Assembly (NCBI RefSeq): GCF_032118995.1
Contig: NC_092657.1
Location: 5,286,391 to 5,350,390 of the forward strand
Direction of reading: 5' to 3'
DNA length: 64,000 nucleotides
Source: Asterias amurensis
Taxonomy: Eukaryota; Echinodermata; Asteroidea; Forcipulatida; Asteriidae
Of this stretch, positions 1 through 11,785 are shown piece after piece. Both the position numbers and the translations under genes were made by a program. Positions within the stretch are counted from its first letter, which is position 1, and the number at the start of each line of letters is the position of its first letter. The notes beneath the pieces are model-generated. The model searched no databases. It was given only the letters and a program-made list of their open reading frames with translations, and was not told the origin of the DNA.

Positions 1-181
1 GCTTGGCTATTCTCTCCTGTGCGATGAAGAATGCAGGGTATATACGCTCGCCTCCAACTAAAGACGTGTCTGTAGCGTCTAGTATACCAACTTTTAGCTC
101 GATGGCACTGCTTGGGTGAAGCAGCACCAACAATAGAGCGATTAACCTTTTATTGAACGCAAATTCCTTGCATTTCTCCAT
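1..181 (-). CDS. Receptor with periplasmic-binding-like ligand domain, first exon (partial)
   Basis: The minus strand opens with an ATG at 181 and stays open for 60 codons to the window edge, so the gene continues to the left. Residues 1-26 look like a signal peptide: a short charged start, then IALLLVLLHPSSA and a likely cut before IELKVGIL. The following ELKVGILDATD and the GGERIYPAFFIAQERIAK stretch resemble the first strand and first helix of the ANF-receptor/class C GPCR ligand-binding fold (as in GABA-B, glutamate or natriuretic-peptide receptors), where a K-[VI]-G-[IL]-L strand leads to a helix with an A-x-x-x-A-x-E-x-I pattern. That family assignment is inference from about 35 residues. 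A TATA box lies about 80 bases upstream of the ATG, which supports this start. Confidence 0.55.
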   Translation of the reverse strand, partial: MEKCKEFAFNKRLIALLLVLLHPSSAIELKVGILDATDTSLVGGERIYPAFFIAQERIAK

Positions 182-262
182 CTTCTTTACAAATACTAGT
201 GAGAAACCTGCCCCCAGTTGTCAGTGGTATATCACTGTGAAGAATCGCTATCCAGCGAGTCA

Positions 263-268
263 TTTATA
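263..268 (-). promoter_or_regulatory. TATA box of the left-edge receptor gene
   Basis: The minus strand reads GGGTATAAATGA here. A start site about 30 bases downstream would give a 5' leader of roughly 50 bases before the ATG at 181. Confidence 0.45.
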
Positions 269-2359
269 CCCGGTCAATTCCATTGCTAAAAATACTGATA
301 CAATCATTTAAATGATTTTTTTTCTTCTTCTGTCTTGCGTGAGAGCAAAACTTGGACAAAGTCACGCTCAAGTCACGCTTCCGTATGCCAGAATATTTCT
401 CAAGGTTTCGTCTAGATATTAAGTGATCTATTTCCCATCTATTGTTATGCTTAATTGATGCTCGAACGGTTTTACAATGCCACTGTGTAAAGGAGGTCAT
501 TTGACCTTCCAACTATCCTCCAGTTTTGCTGTCTTACATCTCTGTCTGTAAATGAGTCAAACCTTGAAGGTTTTTCATCTTTTAATCCTTCCCTCCCAAA
601 AGTTGCATACGTGACGTATAGCCATTGACAACTAATTCAGTTTGATTGAAAACTTTAAACTTCGTTTGCTCTTTTTGGCATGTTAAATTAAAGAAAAAAA
701 AAAGAAAAAAATGCACCATCCATTTGTCAATACAACGCTAAGAGATGATGCACAATCCATTCATTGAAATTAAATGAGTCTGTGTTTTTTATTTGCATTG
801 ATTGACAAACATACAACCTTTAAACACAGGGCCACATAATTAATAGGTCTTGTTTGAACAAAAGTGTGGGCTTTGACATTACCAAGACAAAACAAAACAC
901 ATTTAATAATTCTTGCAAATATTGAAGTCGGTAATTCATCAACTCGGGTTTCTTGTTATATCCCATTGACTTCCCAACTGCATCATATCTTGGTTTTGTA
1001 TTTTTAATTTCGCTATTGTGTCTCTTCCCTTCGAATTTTGCATTTGTTGCGTTGTTTCACATACTGTGTGATTTTTCCTGCTGTCTCGATGTGGTGGCAA
1101 CTCAGCGATGGGCGCAGCCACCGCGAGTAATGGGAAATTGCGCCGATAGCCTCATTTTGGGGTAAGAATTATGATGTCATGCATAAAAAAAAAATATTAA
1201 GAGAGGCGTTATAAGCTGCAACGTGGAGTTCACATCAAGCGTTGATTCTTCGATATATAAGTATAGAGCTATCAAATCAGGCCAGCGCGGTTTGTTAATC
1301 AACAGTAAAAAGTCTATAACCATACCCGATATGTAATATGTGCACCCATATTGATTTCATACTTGCTCCATAGAACCCCCCCCCCCCGAACCCCTCTCCA
1401 CCGATCTAAAATCGTCTAAAGAATTCCAGAGATTCCCAAAGAACAAAGAAGTTACAATAGAATTTGGAACACCGTCCAACAACAAAATTAATATCAAGCA
1501 CCAAGGACCCAAATAGAGATCGCATGAATGATCGCACAATACCATGTCACGTATCAGCCTTTTTTGATATAAAAGGGAAAACATAAGTTCTCAATATTGA
1601 AGATAACCCATCTCATTGTCGGACCCAAAAAATTATCGACATTGAGAAAGGGCCCCATAATTGGCTGTATGGTCCAGATGCCACGAATTGGTGTAACTGC
1701 TCTAATTTGATTTAAGAATCAGAATGTCCTTAAAAAGCTTTTAATAATCAGCCGTATTGCCACAGATTGGCTTTCAATGGAAGTAGTTGACGACCATTAA
1801 CGGGGCATTGTTCTTAATGTTTAGTTTTTCATTTTTGTAACGAGACACAAAAGGTTGATTGGTTGTTAATGGGTCACGATTTGTATGCAGTTAAAGTGAT
1901 CAGGGACATGGAATGTCCTCTACTGAGTTGAAAGCCAAAATGGCGCCAGAAATAAATTCTCGCTTCCGGATCGAGGCCAGAGATGTTATACTTTGTTCTT
2001 TTTTTCTTCTGATGAAATAATTATACATAACTATCTTGACCAAATATCATGGTTATGCTTATTGCAATCGGCACTGGCGGAAGCAGAGAATTCTGCGCTT
2101 GCGTCAAGTGTATTTCACGGGTAAGCAGGGAATGTCTTATGCGCTTGCGTACTCCACGTTAGATAGGCATTCTTCGCGGTACACAGCTAGCGCAGAAAAA
2201 AAAAAAAACAAAAAAAAAAACATGTAAGCAACCGTGTTGTGCTTACGGAGCGTCTCTTAGCAAATTTTCTATTATAAAGAGGTTTACTGTTTTTAGCAAG
2301 GGTAAATGCTGGCCAACCCGCGCGAGCACACGAATGGCGCAACAATGCAAGTCCCTGGT

Positions 2360-2537
2360 GAACGTGCCTGAGCGCCTAGAAATATTTTGCTTAATACTTG
2401 AAATCATGGTGAAATATGCTTATGCTTACGCACATTTTTCTTCTACAGTAAGCACACAAAAATTGCTTACAGGTAAGCAGCATTATGGAATTTGGCCCTG
2501 AATTCGGCGTTAAGCAGAGCCATGAAAATGGGCCCAG
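2360..2537. repeat. MITE-like repeat, GGGCCCAATTTCAT family (fragment)
   Basis: The stretch contains several GTAAGCA/TGCTTAC motifs and ends in ATGAAAATGGGCCC. Related copies occur at 4176-4350, about 11935-12090, 19985-20173 and 40452-40637, recognised by ends of the form GGCC(C/T)AATTTCATAGAGCTG and internal GCTTAAGCA motifs. It is probably a non-autonomous DNA element with inverted ends. Confidence 0.45.
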
Positions 2538-2609
2538 GTTTGATATTTGGGTGGGTATGTGTATACATGAACACATTCAAGCCGGTGACATATAAGAGAA
2601 AGATACAAT

Positions 2610-3100
2610 GATCCCCGATTGGGTGAAGGTCCCCAATTGGTCAGAACCAATGGCGACTGGTCAAAGAACAAAATAAACAAATGAGGAACAGTAGGAGATT
2701 CCTGATTTTACTTACGGGTGTTTTTTTGTATATATTACCCTGTGGAGGCCGGAGACAAAACAGGAAAGGAAACCAAAAGCTCCATATAAGGGGACCCAAA
2801 CACTGGCATTATCTTGAAGGAATGGTACATCTACGGGAGATTGTTGTAAACTATACAGGAACGACGGAAAGAGATGTCTACACAAGGATGAAGAAGGCGT
2901 TTCTTTGAGTACACGTTCAAACCGGGAACCTATAAAGAGGACAAAAGGGTCCAAGTTTCGGGAAAGGCCCAAAATTGGAGAACGTGTACAAAACCAATGA
3001 AAGCTGTTGCAAAACAAGTTAACAAAAGAGGGGAGTATGGTCCATGGTTCGAGAAAGGTCCACTGTTGGAAAACGTGTACAAAACCAATGGCTGTTGCAA
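2610..3100 (+). repeat. Degenerate direct repeats
   Basis: Stretches around 2935-3000 and 3020-3090 share ACGTGTACAAAACCAATG and GGTCCA..TT..GAAAGG motifs. A weaker related block lies at 2610-2660. Units are roughly 80 bases and diverged. No coding role is apparent. Confidence 0.35.
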
Positions 3101-3852
3101 CAACAAAAAAGAGTTATGGCGAGTTATTAAAACAAAAGAGGGGCAAAAGGAGGTCCACGGTTGCAGGCGTATAAGAGCTTGCGTGTGTACAGTGACAGTA
3201 CAAAACGTATGTCAATTTCCCGTTTGTTTGTTTGTTTCCTTGTTTGTTTGGGTGCCTTTTAGTTAATGTTTATGTTTTTTATTTGTTTTATTTGTTTGCA
3301 TGCAGGAAATGCAGGAAGGCAATCCACCAGCCTTGTTACAACCTCAACCGACCTTGTGAGTATTGAGGTGTTTCCTTTTGGTAAAACTACCAGTCGGTCA
3401 AAGCTCGAGATTTTAAAGATATTCAACCAAGTTCAAGTCATGAGGATACACGGAGCCCCTTGTTCTTTCTAGTTTCGCAATTTTGGCCTGAAAGCCCAAT
3501 AATTGAAAGTCTATTGTGTGTTTTTAAATGTTTTTAATGTTGTTCTTGCAGTGTGGAATATTAACATTCGTATTCTTCGGGCCATGATGGTGGGATTGAC
3601 TGATTTGATAAGTAGATAAATGCGTACAAGGAAAAACGTGCTAGATACCAGCAAAGGTTTTCGATGCCATCGATCAAACCGGAACTTTCTGTATATGAAC
3701 ACAATATCTTTTAGAAGTACTAAAACGGAAGCAGCAGCACAACTAAGCTAAAAGTTGAAGGCCAGTAATAATAATTAGAATGAAATAAAAACGTCCGAAA
3801 CAAACAGCTCACCTTACTTTACCAAGGTGGACGTGTCCTCTAGCGCATCATA

Positions 3853-6800
3853 ATGGCGTTTCATGTAGTAATTGTTCTTATGATGGTGGTGTGTCTCCCC
3901 AAGCACACCATCGCTCAGCCGTCTGTGGATACCACTAGCACTTGTGCCACTAGCTCGGGAGGTGCGTCTGGTACCCGCGGAACGCACACCATATCCACGG
4001 TCTTGGAACTATCTACTCCAAACGGGACTTCAAACATAGTCGCCAAACAGAAAGCAACGTGTAGCTTCTGCGGAGGTAAGAACGTCGCCATGAATGAATA
4101 CGGGTGTTGTTAAGTATAGATTGTATAAATATAGGTAGAAAAGGGGAGTGATTTTAAAATGTCTGTATCTAACCAGGGCCCAATTTCATAAAGGTGTTTG
4201 CCGGTAAGCATATTTTTTTGTGCTTACTGTAGCAGAAAAATGTGCGTAAGCATAACCGTATTTCACCATGATTTCACAGGTTAGCAGAACATTTCTAGGA
4301 CGCTCCGTAAGCACAAAATGACTGCTTTCATGTTTTATGAGATTGGGCCAAGGAAACAAAGCGTGCGTATCATAATAAATGTTGGAAAATATATATGATT
4401 TCCCTTGGACGTATTTTTGTGTAATTTTATTATACAACACGATTCGCTATTTTGTGATTTACGTTATTTTTGACTCGGCGAAATGGTTGACCGTATGTTC
4501 CGCAATGTGGTTAAAGAGGCAAATTTATTGATTGTTTTAATCAATATTCACTAATTGAAACAACACTGTGGGTGTTTTATACATGTGCAACTCTGGTAAG
4601 GGTTTAAAAGCAAACCAAAAACATATTTCTTGAAAGATCTGAAGGCAGTGTGTGCCCCCTTTAAAGTCAGGATATTGTCAAGTAACTTTGCATCTTTTGA
4701 CATCCAGAGAATGCGCCGCCAACGGTGGAGGAAACATCATGTTCGTGTACTGAAAGTGCTCTGGTTCGGGAACTGAATGACGTCATAGCAACACTACGCG
4801 AGTCTGTCGATCGACTTACTGACCGCCTTGAAGGTCAACAGGTCGCTACCGTCCGGACAGATATTGAAGGTAAGGATAGACTTGGTTTCAAGTCTGCGAT
4901 CGTGGCTTTTAGTCTACCCGATAGCCAATACATTATTGGCTTAAATATCGCCCTCTTGTTAGATTAACCTCCGTCATTAGCCTACGATCACAGAGAGGTT
5001 GGGGGGGGGGGGGGGGGCTTTCGATTCAAGACGGTAGAGCGTACAAGACGGGAAGTAACCGAACGCGGCTGTCCGGGCGCTCACGGTGACACGGCAAGAA
5101 TCACGGTTCAGTGCAGTGCATAACAACCATAACCAACAACAACGTGTACAAAATGAAACCACTCTTTCGTGCTTACAGACCGGACGTTATTTCAACCCAA
5201 GACCGTTCTCAAACTCTGCAGATCGGAGACATATTCAGTTTCGCACAAGCGCAGATCGATATTCCGCTTCATTCCCGTACGGTCCCCTTCCTCCTCCCGT
5301 CCCGAATCGAAAGCTTCCTATTATATTGCGAGTTGTGGCGCGTGGTAGATACTCTGTGCGGGCGTTTTTCTTGGTTGATGCCGATGAATAACAGCGACCT
5401 CAGACTTGATATCAAGTCTAGTGTAAGGACAGCGGTGTGACCATTTTGTTTCTATGGGGTGGGGAGTGAGAGCAGGCAAAGACATAAAAAATGCTATAAT
5501 ATGCACCTGGGTTATTTACTGAACACTTCAAAAGGAAGAACATCGGATACTTCTTGTCGAAGAAGATGTATGAATGTATCAAACATTTTATTAGAACATT
5601 ATCTTTCGATCTCATTTGGTTGGGGCAGTGGAACAGTTGCTCTGAGCTCGTCAGCGTGCGCGCTGTCATTGTTTACCATCAAAGATCAACGGGGCAATGG
5701 ACGCCGTCTGTATGGCCAACGCCTATATTAACGTGTGTGTGTTTATATTTAGATTTCGACTACCCAGTCATTGAACTTGATGGGGCCCGTTGGAGACGAT
5801 TCTGGTGGTACACAGCAAACTCAGCCTGGCCGGAGTCTGCCACGGACGTCTTGCAAGGTGAGTCTCTTAAAGACCTCCTATGGAAGCCCTTGTAGTGCCA
5901 CGTCGAGTTTCTATTTTATATGACCAGTAAAAATTAGTGTTAATAACATGAGCGTGACACGCGAGCTTGCACCTGTGCTTATAAGACAGTTTCTTCATTC
6001 CTATTGGTCGAGAACAACGGCCGGGACAGTTGTGCAACATCACGCGATACGCGCGACGCGCACAGCATTCTCTTATAACGAGTTGTTTACCCGAGGGCCT
6101 TGACTGGGCCTAACCATTTCATAGCTGGAGGGGTGTTGTGTTGAATGAAATCATTGAACAATTACAATTTTTGCATTTATTTTACTTTGTGACCAAAAAA
6201 TGTTGATGTATTTTTTGACCCAAAAGGTATTTATAAAATGGGAATCAAAGTGTGTTGAATTGGTTGTCAACTAGTGGTTTAAACCCACCGGGCCTGGTTC
6301 TTTATAATTTACCTCGACTTCGTCTCAGTAAAGTATCAAGAACCAGGCCTCGTTTGGTTTAAACAACTAGGTGAAAACCTCTTCACCACACATTGATTCC
6401 CTTATTTCTCAAAAACTACAGCCCCTCAGCAAATAATGTTTTAAGGGAAGGTTTTTTACTATCAAAATCTTCAAACCATGTCATTTTTATATGCATAATT
6501 TGAAAATTGTATCTTGTGTCCTACAGAAAGTATCCAAACCCTCTAATTATGGTGTTTCTCTTCTACGTCTTTCATGTGTAGTGTTCCTCTTTCACTGTTG
6601 TATGTTTAACTTCAACGTTGTAGTGTTTCTAGGAAGGACTCTTCATTTGATTTGCCTGAATTAACACTTTTTCTTTGTATAGATGCATACGGTGACTGCA
6701 ATGCTAATTCGTCGTACTGCTTCAGTCGTCTGCCAAGCACACTCAATGAATATTCAACGGAAATGCTTGGAAGGGACTCTGCTGGAACTGTGTACAGGTG

Positions 6801-9800
6801 AAACACAATCAATTGAAAATATTATGATCGGTTTTAAGGCAATGGACACGATTGGTTATGTTGTCAGAGACCAGTATTCTCCCATGGAGTATCCCAACAT
6901 AAGCATAGTATCATGTGAAAATTTTGACTGATTTTATCATCGACTTTGCGTGAGAACAAGGAAAGAAGAAGAAAAAAACACCCTTGTTACATACTTTGCA
7001 TGCTTTCAGATGCATAATAAAAGGCTTCAGCTGCTTAAGTATTTTATTATTTGAGTGAAAAGTTACCTCAAAAACTACGTTACTTCGGAAGGATCCGTTT
7101 CTTATAATAATATTTACTATCAATAGCTCTCCATTGCTCGAATACCGAGTAAGTTTTTAACGCTAACAGTTGCTCTTTTGAGTAATTTCCAATAGTGCCT
7201 TTAATAACGGCATTTTTCTTATTTTAGTTTACATGTAATTAGGCCTAATTCCTTCATTCTGTAAAATGGTGGTTGTTTGGTAACTCTCCGTATACCTTTT
7301 GAGATATGTTCATGCAAAAAAAAATACACTTAAGTGTTTTGAAACTAAATGTAAGTTTATAATAAAAAACATGGCCTCCTTGAAATACAACCAGGGGAAC
7401 ATATGAAACACGGTCAAGTCAAAGGATTGGTTCTATAAGACAGTAGACCGCCTTCCGTCATGAAAACTATACAAACAACACAGAATTTAAAGGGATTTTT
7501 ATCTGAATAACTCTGATCTTATACTTTTAAAATATCTTTCGAAACCAAAGTCATTTCAAAACAAGCACATTTTATTGCCCAAATCATAACATTGGTTTAT
7601 TATAGGTGGAGTTTTAATCCCAACAATGACGTCGCTCATGCAGTTTGGCAAGCATTCCACTCTCACGAAGAAGTGAAGATCCTGAACGGGAATGTCTGGG
7701 CCCCAAAGGTTGTCAGCGGTAAGGGTTGCTTATAATACTAATAATGAGCAATTATAATTACCCGATATTATACAAATATTGAGTGGCTCAGAGTGGAATG
7801 GGAGGAATATTATCGAGCGATAACATTCCTTCCATTCCACGAATTAAAGCCACTCAATATTTGTTTTATATAACTGATATATAGATCTTTGTCATTTGAT
7901 GTATTTTAATAAAAGTATAACATTATGAAAAATCACACAAATTACTTACAACCAAAAATCATATAGCGCCGCGTAGCGGCAACAATGCACAAATCGGATC
8001 ACAACCTTTTGCACAGGTGCTCCTTTGTTTTAGCAGCGGCGCGGCGGCGCTGTACTGCTCAAAAACATTGGGAACAAGGATTATCCTAACTGTTGAATGG
8101 GAAATGCTATTTCCCATGGGCGAATAGGTCTTTTTGATCGCCGGTACGGATGGGAGTAATAGTGAATGTCACGTGAAGTAAGTTCCACCAATCAAATGAC
8201 AAGGGTCTGTATGTCAGTTATATAACAATCTTTAACCATTACTGCGCAACACTGCTACTATAGCAACTGGCTATATTAAGTGTTTTTCAAAAATACTAGA
8301 AAAAGGTTCAATGACCTGTGAAACCACGGCTAAAATACCAAGTAAAAGCATCATACTACTGAGGATTATGAACAACCAATCCACTAGTGTAGACATTCTG
8401 ATCTAAGCAAGGAAATTCTGTCGATAATTAATATACGAATAGGGGGGTCATTGTGACAGTTAAATCCTTTTTTTTATTTTTTTTATTATTTTTTTTAAAT
8501 TATACGCTTTAAAAGAAAAACAATTTAAAGATCGTTAACCCGCTGGATTTTGTACAACATAAACTGGTCCGGTGTCTCGGGGTTAGGCGTAGTCTGTGGT
8601 GACTATTAAAACACTGGACACAATTGGTAATTGTCAAAGACCAGTCTTCTCACTCTTCTCAAAAACTGTGAACATTTTAGCTCAATTGGTCGTCGAAGAT
8701 GCGAGATAATAATGAAAGACACAACACCCTTGTCACACGAAGTTGTGTGCTTTCAGATGCTTGATTTCGGGACCTCAAAAGCTAATTATGAGGTCTCGAA
8801 AACTACGTTACTTCAGAGGGAGCCGTTGCTCACAATATGGCATACTATCAACAGCTCTCCATTACTCGTTACCAAGTAGTTTAAAATGTCCAGTGCCTGT
8901 AATTAATCATGTCATTTTTAACGTTTCGAGGCCTACACAAAAGACCTTTTGCAGTCTGAGTATTTAAAAGTGATAATCTTTCATAGATAATACTTCGCCA
9001 TTGTTTCGTTTTAGGACCGGCCCCATCAGCGGACCAGGACTCGTTCCAATATCGGGAAGAACACGGCGTGAAGTCCCTCCAAATTGATGACGACACCTGT
9101 GACTGTTTGACGTCACTCAGCCTGGGCCACGGTATGTGTTTGACAGGCTTCAGCACCGCCTACGGACCGGAAAACGTATATGGAGTGGATCTTCTCTACG
9201 ATTCGCATTGCCAGACACCATCCCCTGCTAACGGTCTGTCCTTGTACTTTAAGGGTACGTATACACGCATCTCATATACTTTTAAAAGCAACGTTTTGGG
9301 AACCGTTCGATTGTTTTAATCCTTTACAAAATGTAGATTCATATACAACACATACTGACATTTGGAAATTACTTGTCAAAAGGTTGTCGTTTTTTTTAGG
9401 TATCGCCGAAAATCCGAAGCGAATAATTACATCAGGAAGAATAGTCCCTTTAATACAAAAACTGAGAAGCGTTACTGCAGCACCGCTTCTAATATGTAGG
9501 CTTTTGCTTTTAATTTTGTTGTATTTATATATTTTCACAGTCGTTCATGGTGGTCTGTTTCTGTTCCCTATTTTATTTTATTTAATCTTCAATGTATGCT
9601 TTAATTTTCTTTCCTAAGATGATTCTATTTTAATTGTTAACTTTGTACATATCAGATTGTTTTTATATAGGCTATATTATGAATATTTCTAATTGTTTTT
9701 TATCCTTTCCTGTAATTGGCGGCTCGTCCGCTGTTGGTTTGGTCAATAAATATAATATAATATAATATAATATAATATAATATAATATAATATAATATAA

Positions 9801-10501
9801 TATAATATAATATAATATAATATAATATAATATAATATAATATAATATAATATAATATAATATTCAAAGTCTGTTTCATAACCACACAACTTCTAAGTGG
9901 AATGTTTTTTCAAACTGCTTAATAATTATTTCGAAATTTGGCTTCAACTCCTAATCAAAGGTATTTATTGCCATACATTTTAAGAGTGGTTACCAAACGT
10001 AACTTCCATTTAAAGACACTGGACACCTTTGGTGTATCTCAACATATGCATAAAATAACAAACATGTGTGTGGAATGTTATTCATAACAAATCTTTTTAG
10101 CATTATTATCTCCTATAAATCATGTTCACGTGGTAGGGCAGACAAAAGTCATGAGATATTATTTGATTCTAGGGACATCACGGATATGTCTTGAAATGGG
10201 GAAACAAATAGACACAATAAACCTTATATCAATCACCGACGTCTTGGACCTAGACTATAGTTAGGACTAACTAGTTAGGACAGTAACCACTGTCATTTAT
10301 GGCGAGCTTGATTGGACACTAGAGGGCGCCGACTCAATTCATGATGCATTATTATTCTCATAGCACTAATCTAATCTAAACTAACTTTATATTTCTGGTC
10401 TCTGTATCAATTCAGATGATGACGATTGCACCGATGCACGATGCCCCGATGGCTTCCGATGCTCAGATGGTATCTACGCGTATAACTGCATCAGTGCTTG
10501 A
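3853..10501 (+). CDS. Secreted coiled-coil protein, unrecognised family (7 exons, 347 aa)
   Basis: Seven exons join in frame: 3853-4075, 4708-4869, 5753-5857, 6683-6797, 7606-7718, 9015-9254 and 10416-10501 (1044 nt). All junctions have GT/AG ends and are phase 1 except the fourth (phase 2), which is strong evidence for one gene. Residues 1-22 form a signal peptide (FHVVIVLMMVVCL, likely cut after TIAQ). Residues 23-70 are Ser/Thr-rich and end in a CSFCGG motif. Residues 82-117 hold CSC followed by a coiled coil (LVRELNDVIATLRESVDRL) that could oligomerise. Residues 129-319 are a Trp/Tyr-rich globular part with Cys in pairs (DCNANSSYC, CDC). The C-terminus (320-347) is EGF-like in spacing (C-x4-C-x5-C-x8-C) but too short for a full EGF domain. 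I do not recognise the family. An extracellular role follows from the signal peptide only. Introns carry several MITEs. Confidence 0.8.
4176..4350. mobile_element. MITE, GGGCCCAATTTCAT family, intron 1 of the secreted-protein gene
   Basis: The ends are inverted: GGGCCCAATTTCATAAAG on the left and ATGAGATTGGGCC on the right. Internal GCTTACnGTA and TAAGCAC motifs match the other family copies. Confidence 0.5.
5001..5017 (+). repeat. Homopolymer of 17 G
   Basis: An uninterrupted G run in intron 2. It could form a G-quadruplex and is a likely site of length error in assembly. Confidence 0.9.
6833..7204 (+). mobile_element. MITE family A copy (GGACAC...ATTGGTAATT type)
   Basis: It starts TTAAGGCAATGGACAC and ends AATAGTGCCTTTAA, so the ends are inverted and flanked by TTAA. 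The interior carries the shared blocks (CTCAC...GCATA, CTTCAGCTG, ACTACGTTACTTC). It lies in intron 4 of the secreted-protein gene. It is one of at least 15 copies or fragments of the family in this window. Confidence 0.65.
7775..7863. repeat. Hairpin (inverted repeat, about 88 bp)
   Basis: AATATTGAGTGGCT at the left is mirrored by AGCCACTCAATATT at the right, with AGTGGAATGG and CCATTCCAC inside. It lies in intron 5. Confidence 0.6.
7866..8226. mobile_element. MITE with about 36-bp terminal inverted repeats
   Basis: The left end TTATATAACTGATATATAGA and onward to CATTTGAT at 7900 is mirrored by ATCAAATGACAAGG...GTCAGTTATATAA at 8191-8226. The interior is GC-rich (GCGCCGCGTAGCGGC). A related fragment lies near 39465-39530. 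It is non-autonomous and of uncertain superfamily. Confidence 0.5.
8606..8902 (+). mobile_element. MITE family A copy
   Basis: It starts TTAAAACACTGGACAC and carries the typical AATGAAAGACACAACACCC and TTCAGAGGGAGCCGTT blocks. The right end (TGTCCAGTGCCTGTAATT) is slightly decayed. It lies in intron 5 of the secreted-protein gene. Confidence 0.6.
9748..9862. repeat. (TATAA)n microsatellite
   Basis: About 23 nearly perfect copies of a 5-base unit lie in the last intron of the secreted-protein gene. A five-base period without a stop in one minus frame produces a spurious Ile/Tyr/Leu reading frame. Confidence 0.95.
10010..10215 (+). repeat. MITE family A fragment
   Basis: It starts TTAAAGACACTGGACACC and keeps GTATCTCAACATATGCATAAA, but the rest is not recognisable as a full copy. 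Confidence 0.4.
10317..10330 (+). promoter_or_regulatory. CTCF-like motif
   Basis: CACTAGAGGGCGCC fits the core of the conserved bilaterian CTCF motif almost exactly. It lies just upstream of the last exon of the secreted-protein gene. Binding is not shown. Confidence 0.25.
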
Positions 10502-10622
10502 TATAATAATGAGAGAAGGGCCAATAGATTATATATAAGAACTAGAGAGCGCACTGGCCTATATACGCGCCCCGGTATGTGCGCAGGCGGCCATTTTCTA
10601 AGTTGACAAAACTGGCATCTTA

Positions 10623-10750
10623 GGCCGTGTCCGAAACGGCGACTTCGGCTACAGCTACGGCTAGATCGCGCGCGTCTGCCCTTCTTCAACACTGGTAGAC
10701 GCGCTGATCTAGACGTAGCTGTAGCCGAAGTCGTCGTTTCGGACACGGCC
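10623..10750. mobile_element. PIF/Harbinger-like MITE nested in the foldback element
   Basis: It has perfect outer inverted repeats GGCCGTGTCCGAAACG / CGTTTCGGACACGGCC and continues inward through GACTTCGGCTACAGCTACG. It is flanked by TTA on both sides (10620-10622 and 10751-10753), the 3-bp TWA duplication typical of PIF/Harbinger. It is 128 bp and non-coding. The absence of a mirrored copy in the right arm shows it came in after the host element formed. Confidence 0.7.
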
Positions 10751-10863
10751 TTACAGCGTGTGTTTGTGCTGCCATTTTGTAATTTGAACAAACAGCATCG
10801 CGTGAGCGTTCAATAAAAAAAACCTCAAACGTATGGTGGCCCTGAAGGGACATCGCATATCGC

Positions 10864-11060
10864 AAACGTGTGCGCATACGTATGCAATGTCGTGAAACAA
10901 TTCGCAAATATGTGCGCACACGAATGCAATGTCGTGAAACAATTCGCAAATATGTGCGCACACGTATGCAATGTCGTGAAACAATTCGCGAATATGTGCG
11001 CACACGTATGCAATGTCGTGAAACAATTCGCGAATATGTGCGCACACGTCTGCGAATATT
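10864..11060 (+). repeat. 42-bp tandem repeat, left array (about 4.7 units)
   Basis: The unit begins GTGCGCACACGTATGCAATG and continues TCGTGAAACAATTCGCAAATAT. A 42-base unit is a multiple of three and stop-free in several frames, so it creates long spurious reading frames. Each unit holds about 21 bases of strict purine-pyrimidine alternation. Confidence 0.95.
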
Positions 11061-11334
11061 ATTTGCGATGTCGTGAATTTTATTGCATACCATGTTGCAT
11101 ACCTTTGAATAAAATGTCTAATGATCTGGGGGGTTTCTTTCCAACAGTGAGATAAGCGGTAGTCATTGCAGCAGTAGTCTTTGCTGTGAGGCAAGCGAGG
11201 CGTGTGGTCGTCCTTGGCCTTGTGCCAAGTTCCTGGGTATACACATGCTTTACAGAGGGAGCCTACTGTAGCGCCACAGTACTCCCTAGATTGGTAACAA
11301 ATTATCCACAACTATGACATCATCCTAATGGTAT

Positions 11335-11785
11335 GCAACATGGTATGCAATAAAATTCACGACATTGCAAAACAAATCGCACTCGTGTGCGCACATATTC
11401 ACGATTTGGTTCACGATATTGCATACGTGTGCGCACATATTCACGATTTGGTTCACGAGATTGCATACGTGTGCGCACATATTCGCGATTTGTTTCACGA
11501 CATTGCATACGTGTGCGCACATATTCGCGAATTGTTTCACGACATTGCATACGTGTGCGCACATATTTGCGAATTGTTTCACGATATTGTATACGTGTGC
11601 GCACATATTCACGATTTGGTTCACGAGATTGCATACGTGTGCGCACATATTCGCGATTTGTTTCACGACATTGCATACGTGTGCGCACATATTTGCGAAT
11701 TGTTTCACGATATTGTATACGTGTGCGCATATATTCGCGATTTGTTTCACGACATTGCATACGTGTGCGCACACGTTTGCGTTAT
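11335..11785 (-). repeat. 42-bp tandem repeat, right array (about 10.7 units, inverted)
   Basis: The same unit as at 10864-11060 on the opposite strand, more diverged, with variant units (TTCACGATTTGGTTCACGAG). It forms the right arm of the foldback element. Confidence 0.95.

Larger units (their letters stand above)
269..3852. other. Intergenic stretch, no gene recognised
   Basis: No reading frame here has a credible start, splice structure or protein-like composition. It is AT-rich with a C run near 1377-1387. It contains a palindromic-type repeat fragment at 2360-2537 and weak, degenerate direct repeats at about 2610-3100, listed separately. The 80 bases before 3853 should hold the promoter of the secreted-protein gene, but no clear TATA box is visible. 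Confidence 0.5.

Noticed and set aside
5086-5895. Overlapping plus-strand frames of 90-113 codons in the secreted gene
   Set aside because: Most is intron 2; only 5753-5857 fits as an exon by splice sites and phase.
9700-9885. Ile/Tyr/Leu-rich minus frame
   Set aside because: Product of the (TATAA)n microsatellite.
10864-11785. CRISPR-like array appearance
   Set aside because: The units are contiguous with no unique spacers, and the sequence is eukaryotic; it is a satellite array.
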